From the NCBI GenBank assembly GCA_016785225.1, contig JAFBJZ010000740.1, positions 62,001 through 126,000 on the forward strand: a DNA stretch of 64,000 nt. The letters are read 5' to 3'. This DNA comes from Psettodes erumei (lineage: Eukaryota > Chordata > Actinopteri > Pleuronectiformes > Psettodidae). Positions 62,707-64,000 of this stretch are shown here, one piece after another; positions within the stretch are counted from its first letter, which is position 1; the number at the start of each line of letters is the position of its first letter. Made by a program: the position numbers and the translations under genes. The notes under the pieces are model-generated. The model was given only the letters and a program-made list of their open reading frames with translations. It was not told the DNA's origin and ran no database searches.

Positions 62707-62820
62707 AATGAATGGTGGAAGCATTCAACAGGATAATTTAGTTATGAAGAGACGGACACATGCACATACCTTATGAATCTGAGTGACCTCTAACGTGAAA
62801 TCATCATCCGACACTTCAGT
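58388..62820 (-). CDS. pip5kl1: PIP5KL1 (PIP5K-like 1), N-terminal exon(s) not found
   Basis: PIP5KL1 is related to type I phosphatidylinositol-4-phosphate 5-kinases, is thought to have little kinase activity of its own and binds PIP5K isoforms as a scaffold. Eight minus-strand exons join in phase: 62770-62820, 62503-62657, 61278-61402, 60230-60264, 60065-60120, 59858-59970, 59485-59653 and 58388-58826. They give 380 residues plus stop. Recognisable blocks are FISNSKSKADFFLT, LFLKTQNKREIKFLLANL, YLIVMQSVFYPDDRISAR, YDIKGCEVSRW, IIVVLKDLNFEGQYVTLG, FLRRLNVLDYSLLLAHQ, IDGPEQRYFIGIIDIFTVY and the C-terminal FSTVSPQTYCIRLCQWVQDH. The donor at 59485 (AGT then GTGTCT) is the least certain junction. 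About 68 residues between SV and RAQNRRLLPD are absent in the human protein as I recall it. About 70 N-terminal residues are missing, probably beyond 64000. Confidence 0.92.
59240..59455 (+). repeat. Teleost SINE with CT-rich tail, in PIP5KL1 intron
   Basis: B-box-like GTGGATTGATTCCTGGGTGG, then CATTGCATGTCATAC, a TC run at 59355-59373, CCTGTCTCTCC and the tail TCAGCAATAAAAAAAAGGCA with ATGCCC. This is the standard 3' body of fish SINEs. It ends about 30 bases from the PIP5KL1 exon at 59485. Confidence 0.75.
60429..60857 (-). repeat. Dispersed fish repeat, copy B (inverted relative to copy A)
   Basis: Reverse complement of the repeat at about 15641-16077, in a PIP5KL1 intron. The central 300 bases appear highly similar, for example GTGGCTACAGTGTGATTGAC against GTCAATCACACTGTAGCCAC. 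Confidence 0.8.
62669..62702. repeat. CA dinucleotide microsatellite
   Basis: About 16 CA units in the PIP5KL1 intron, 12 bases from the exon boundary at 62657 and immediately before its acceptor in the transcript direction. Confidence 0.95.
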
Positions 62821-64000
62821 CTACAGTTGAACAAAAAGGAAAGTTACACATCCATTTCACATACATGCATTATTTAAATATGATGATTTACACACTAACA
62901 GAAATGTACATACAGTGTATATACTGCGAAGAAGTAAAGTGAAGCACAACATCCATTGCTATGTGTATTTTTTATGTGCATTATTGACTTTCAGATGCCG
63001 TTTCATATAATCAATAGCTGATCAGACCCTTATCTTATATGCTTACTGTATATGGAGTCACTAAAATTTTAGCAGTGTATCCCTCTACGCCCTTGTGACT
63101 TTGCTCTGGTCCCTGTGCCCCCTGTGTCTCCCCCCTCTCTCCCTCTCCCCCTCCAATAGGGCTGAGCAGGCCCTTGAAAGTTCACCGGGGGCGACGCAAG
63201 GTAAAGCTTTGTACTTTATATGAACGATTATAAGTTTTCTCCCGTGTGCAATCCAATCAAATGCAATTTTAGTTATATAGGCGCCAATTCACAATGTGCA
63301 TTATCTCAAAGCACTTTTCACAGTGAGGCGAAGACCTCACAGTGTCAGAGAGAGAAACCCAACAGTTCCCACAGTGAGCAAGAACCCAGAGACAGTGGAA
63401 AGGAAGAATTGAAATAGCTTGGTTTCTAACAGATGCACTAGTAATTTCATGAAAGAATATTAGCTTTCACATGCACTCATAACCTGCGCTTGAGTCTACT
63501 GCCGAGGTTCAGGGTCTTCCAACTATCTCAGTGCAGGGATCAGCGCATTAGATATTTTCTGGGTGCCCACCAATGAGACTCGTTTCCGGCAAACCGAGGC
63601 AAGCTGAATTATGTACAACTCAGTTATGAATCTGTGACTGTATATAGAAGAAAGTAGCTGACAGGGGAGACATTTACTAAGGATAAATAAATTATTACAT
63701 GCATTATTTTATAACTTTTTTTAAATAATCAAAAGTTTGTTCAGAGGATGTGTTTTTACTCAGAGTAATGACTGGTGAGCTAATGTACTAATGGACTAAT
63801 GTAATGTAATACTAATATAATGTAATATAATGAACTAAACCAAAAAAAGTAAGTATGTAAGTGTACCCATTAAAGATGATAAAAAAATCAATATGGTACT
63901 GAGAATGAAATTAAGATAATTTATCTAAAAACAAACAAAAAAAACATTGAATCAGTTATATGTTATTTATTTTATGATAAGGGGATACATGTAAAAAGCA
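62821..64000. other. pip5kl1: Probable PIP5KL1 first intron, to right edge
   Basis: Upstream of the first visible PIP5KL1 exon I find no segment resembling the human N-terminal part, so its first exon(s) are probably off the window. The region has a pyrimidine-rich tract at about 63118-63153, a dispersed repeat at about 63255-63412 and AT-rich DNA. Confidence 0.5.
63255..63412 (+). repeat. Dispersed teleost repeat
   Basis: Contains TTTTAGTTATATAGGCGCC, ATTATCTCAAAGCACTTTTC, GAGAAACCCAACAGTTCCCA and GAGACAGTGGAAAGGAAGAA in order, a common fish interspersed repeat with no coding frame. Confidence 0.65.

Noticed and set aside
1..64000. CRISPR arrays, operons, bacterial-type elements, tRNA or rRNA genes
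   Set aside because: No regularly spaced direct repeats or complete RNA-gene structures were seen; tRNA-like boxes belong to SINEs, and the spliced genes show this is animal nuclear DNA.

Overview
The window is nuclear DNA from a ray-finned (teleost) fish. Genes are split into short exons with GT-AG introns, intergenic DNA is AT-rich, and there are many fish-type repeats: Tc1-like DNA transposons, tRNA-derived SINEs, and TA, AAT and CA microsatellites. All gene calls come from translating exons by eye and comparing them with remembered vertebrate families. Splice phases were checked by exon length; no database search was run.

Layout. (1) 1-4.9 kb, minus strand: the first five coding exons of TBC1D13, a RabGAP, running off the left edge. 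(2) 4.9-9.1 kb: intergenic, AT-rich, ending in an AAT microsatellite and a purine-rich tract just before the next promoter. (3) 9.1-22.7 kb, plus strand: complete ZER1, a CUL2 ubiquitin-ligase substrate receptor for N-terminal glycine degrons, in 15 coding exons (784 residues). (4) 22.7-27.2 kb: intergenic. (5) 27.2-about 47 kb, plus strand: complete SH3GLB2 (endophilin-B2), N-BAR plus SH3, in 12 coding exons including a probable alternative cassette. (6) 50.2-52.1 kb, minus strand: a complete four-exon TNF-superfamily ligand (241 residues) that I cannot assign to a named member. (7) 54.1-55.3 kb: an apparently intact Tc1/mariner transposon with 29-bp inverted repeats and an uninterrupted 346-residue transposase whose D-E spacing is 36. 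(8) 57.6-58.1 kb: a short non-autonomous inverted-repeat element. (9) 58.4-62.8 kb and on past the right edge, minus strand: PIP5KL1, lacking only its N-terminal exon(s).

TBC1D13, ZER1, SH3GLB2 and PIP5KL1 all map to human 9q34.11, so this is a conserved vertebrate linkage block; the TNF ligand and the transposons are the parts not expected from that block. The genes are not an operon. Their roles are membrane trafficking (TBC1D13, SH3GLB2), phosphoinositide scaffolding (PIP5KL1), protein quality control (ZER1) and cytokine signalling (TNF ligand). The most unusual items are the intact transposon, the unassigned TNF ligand, the long fish-specific insert in PIP5KL1 and the SH3GLB2 cassette exon. 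I did not find a new multi-gene system.
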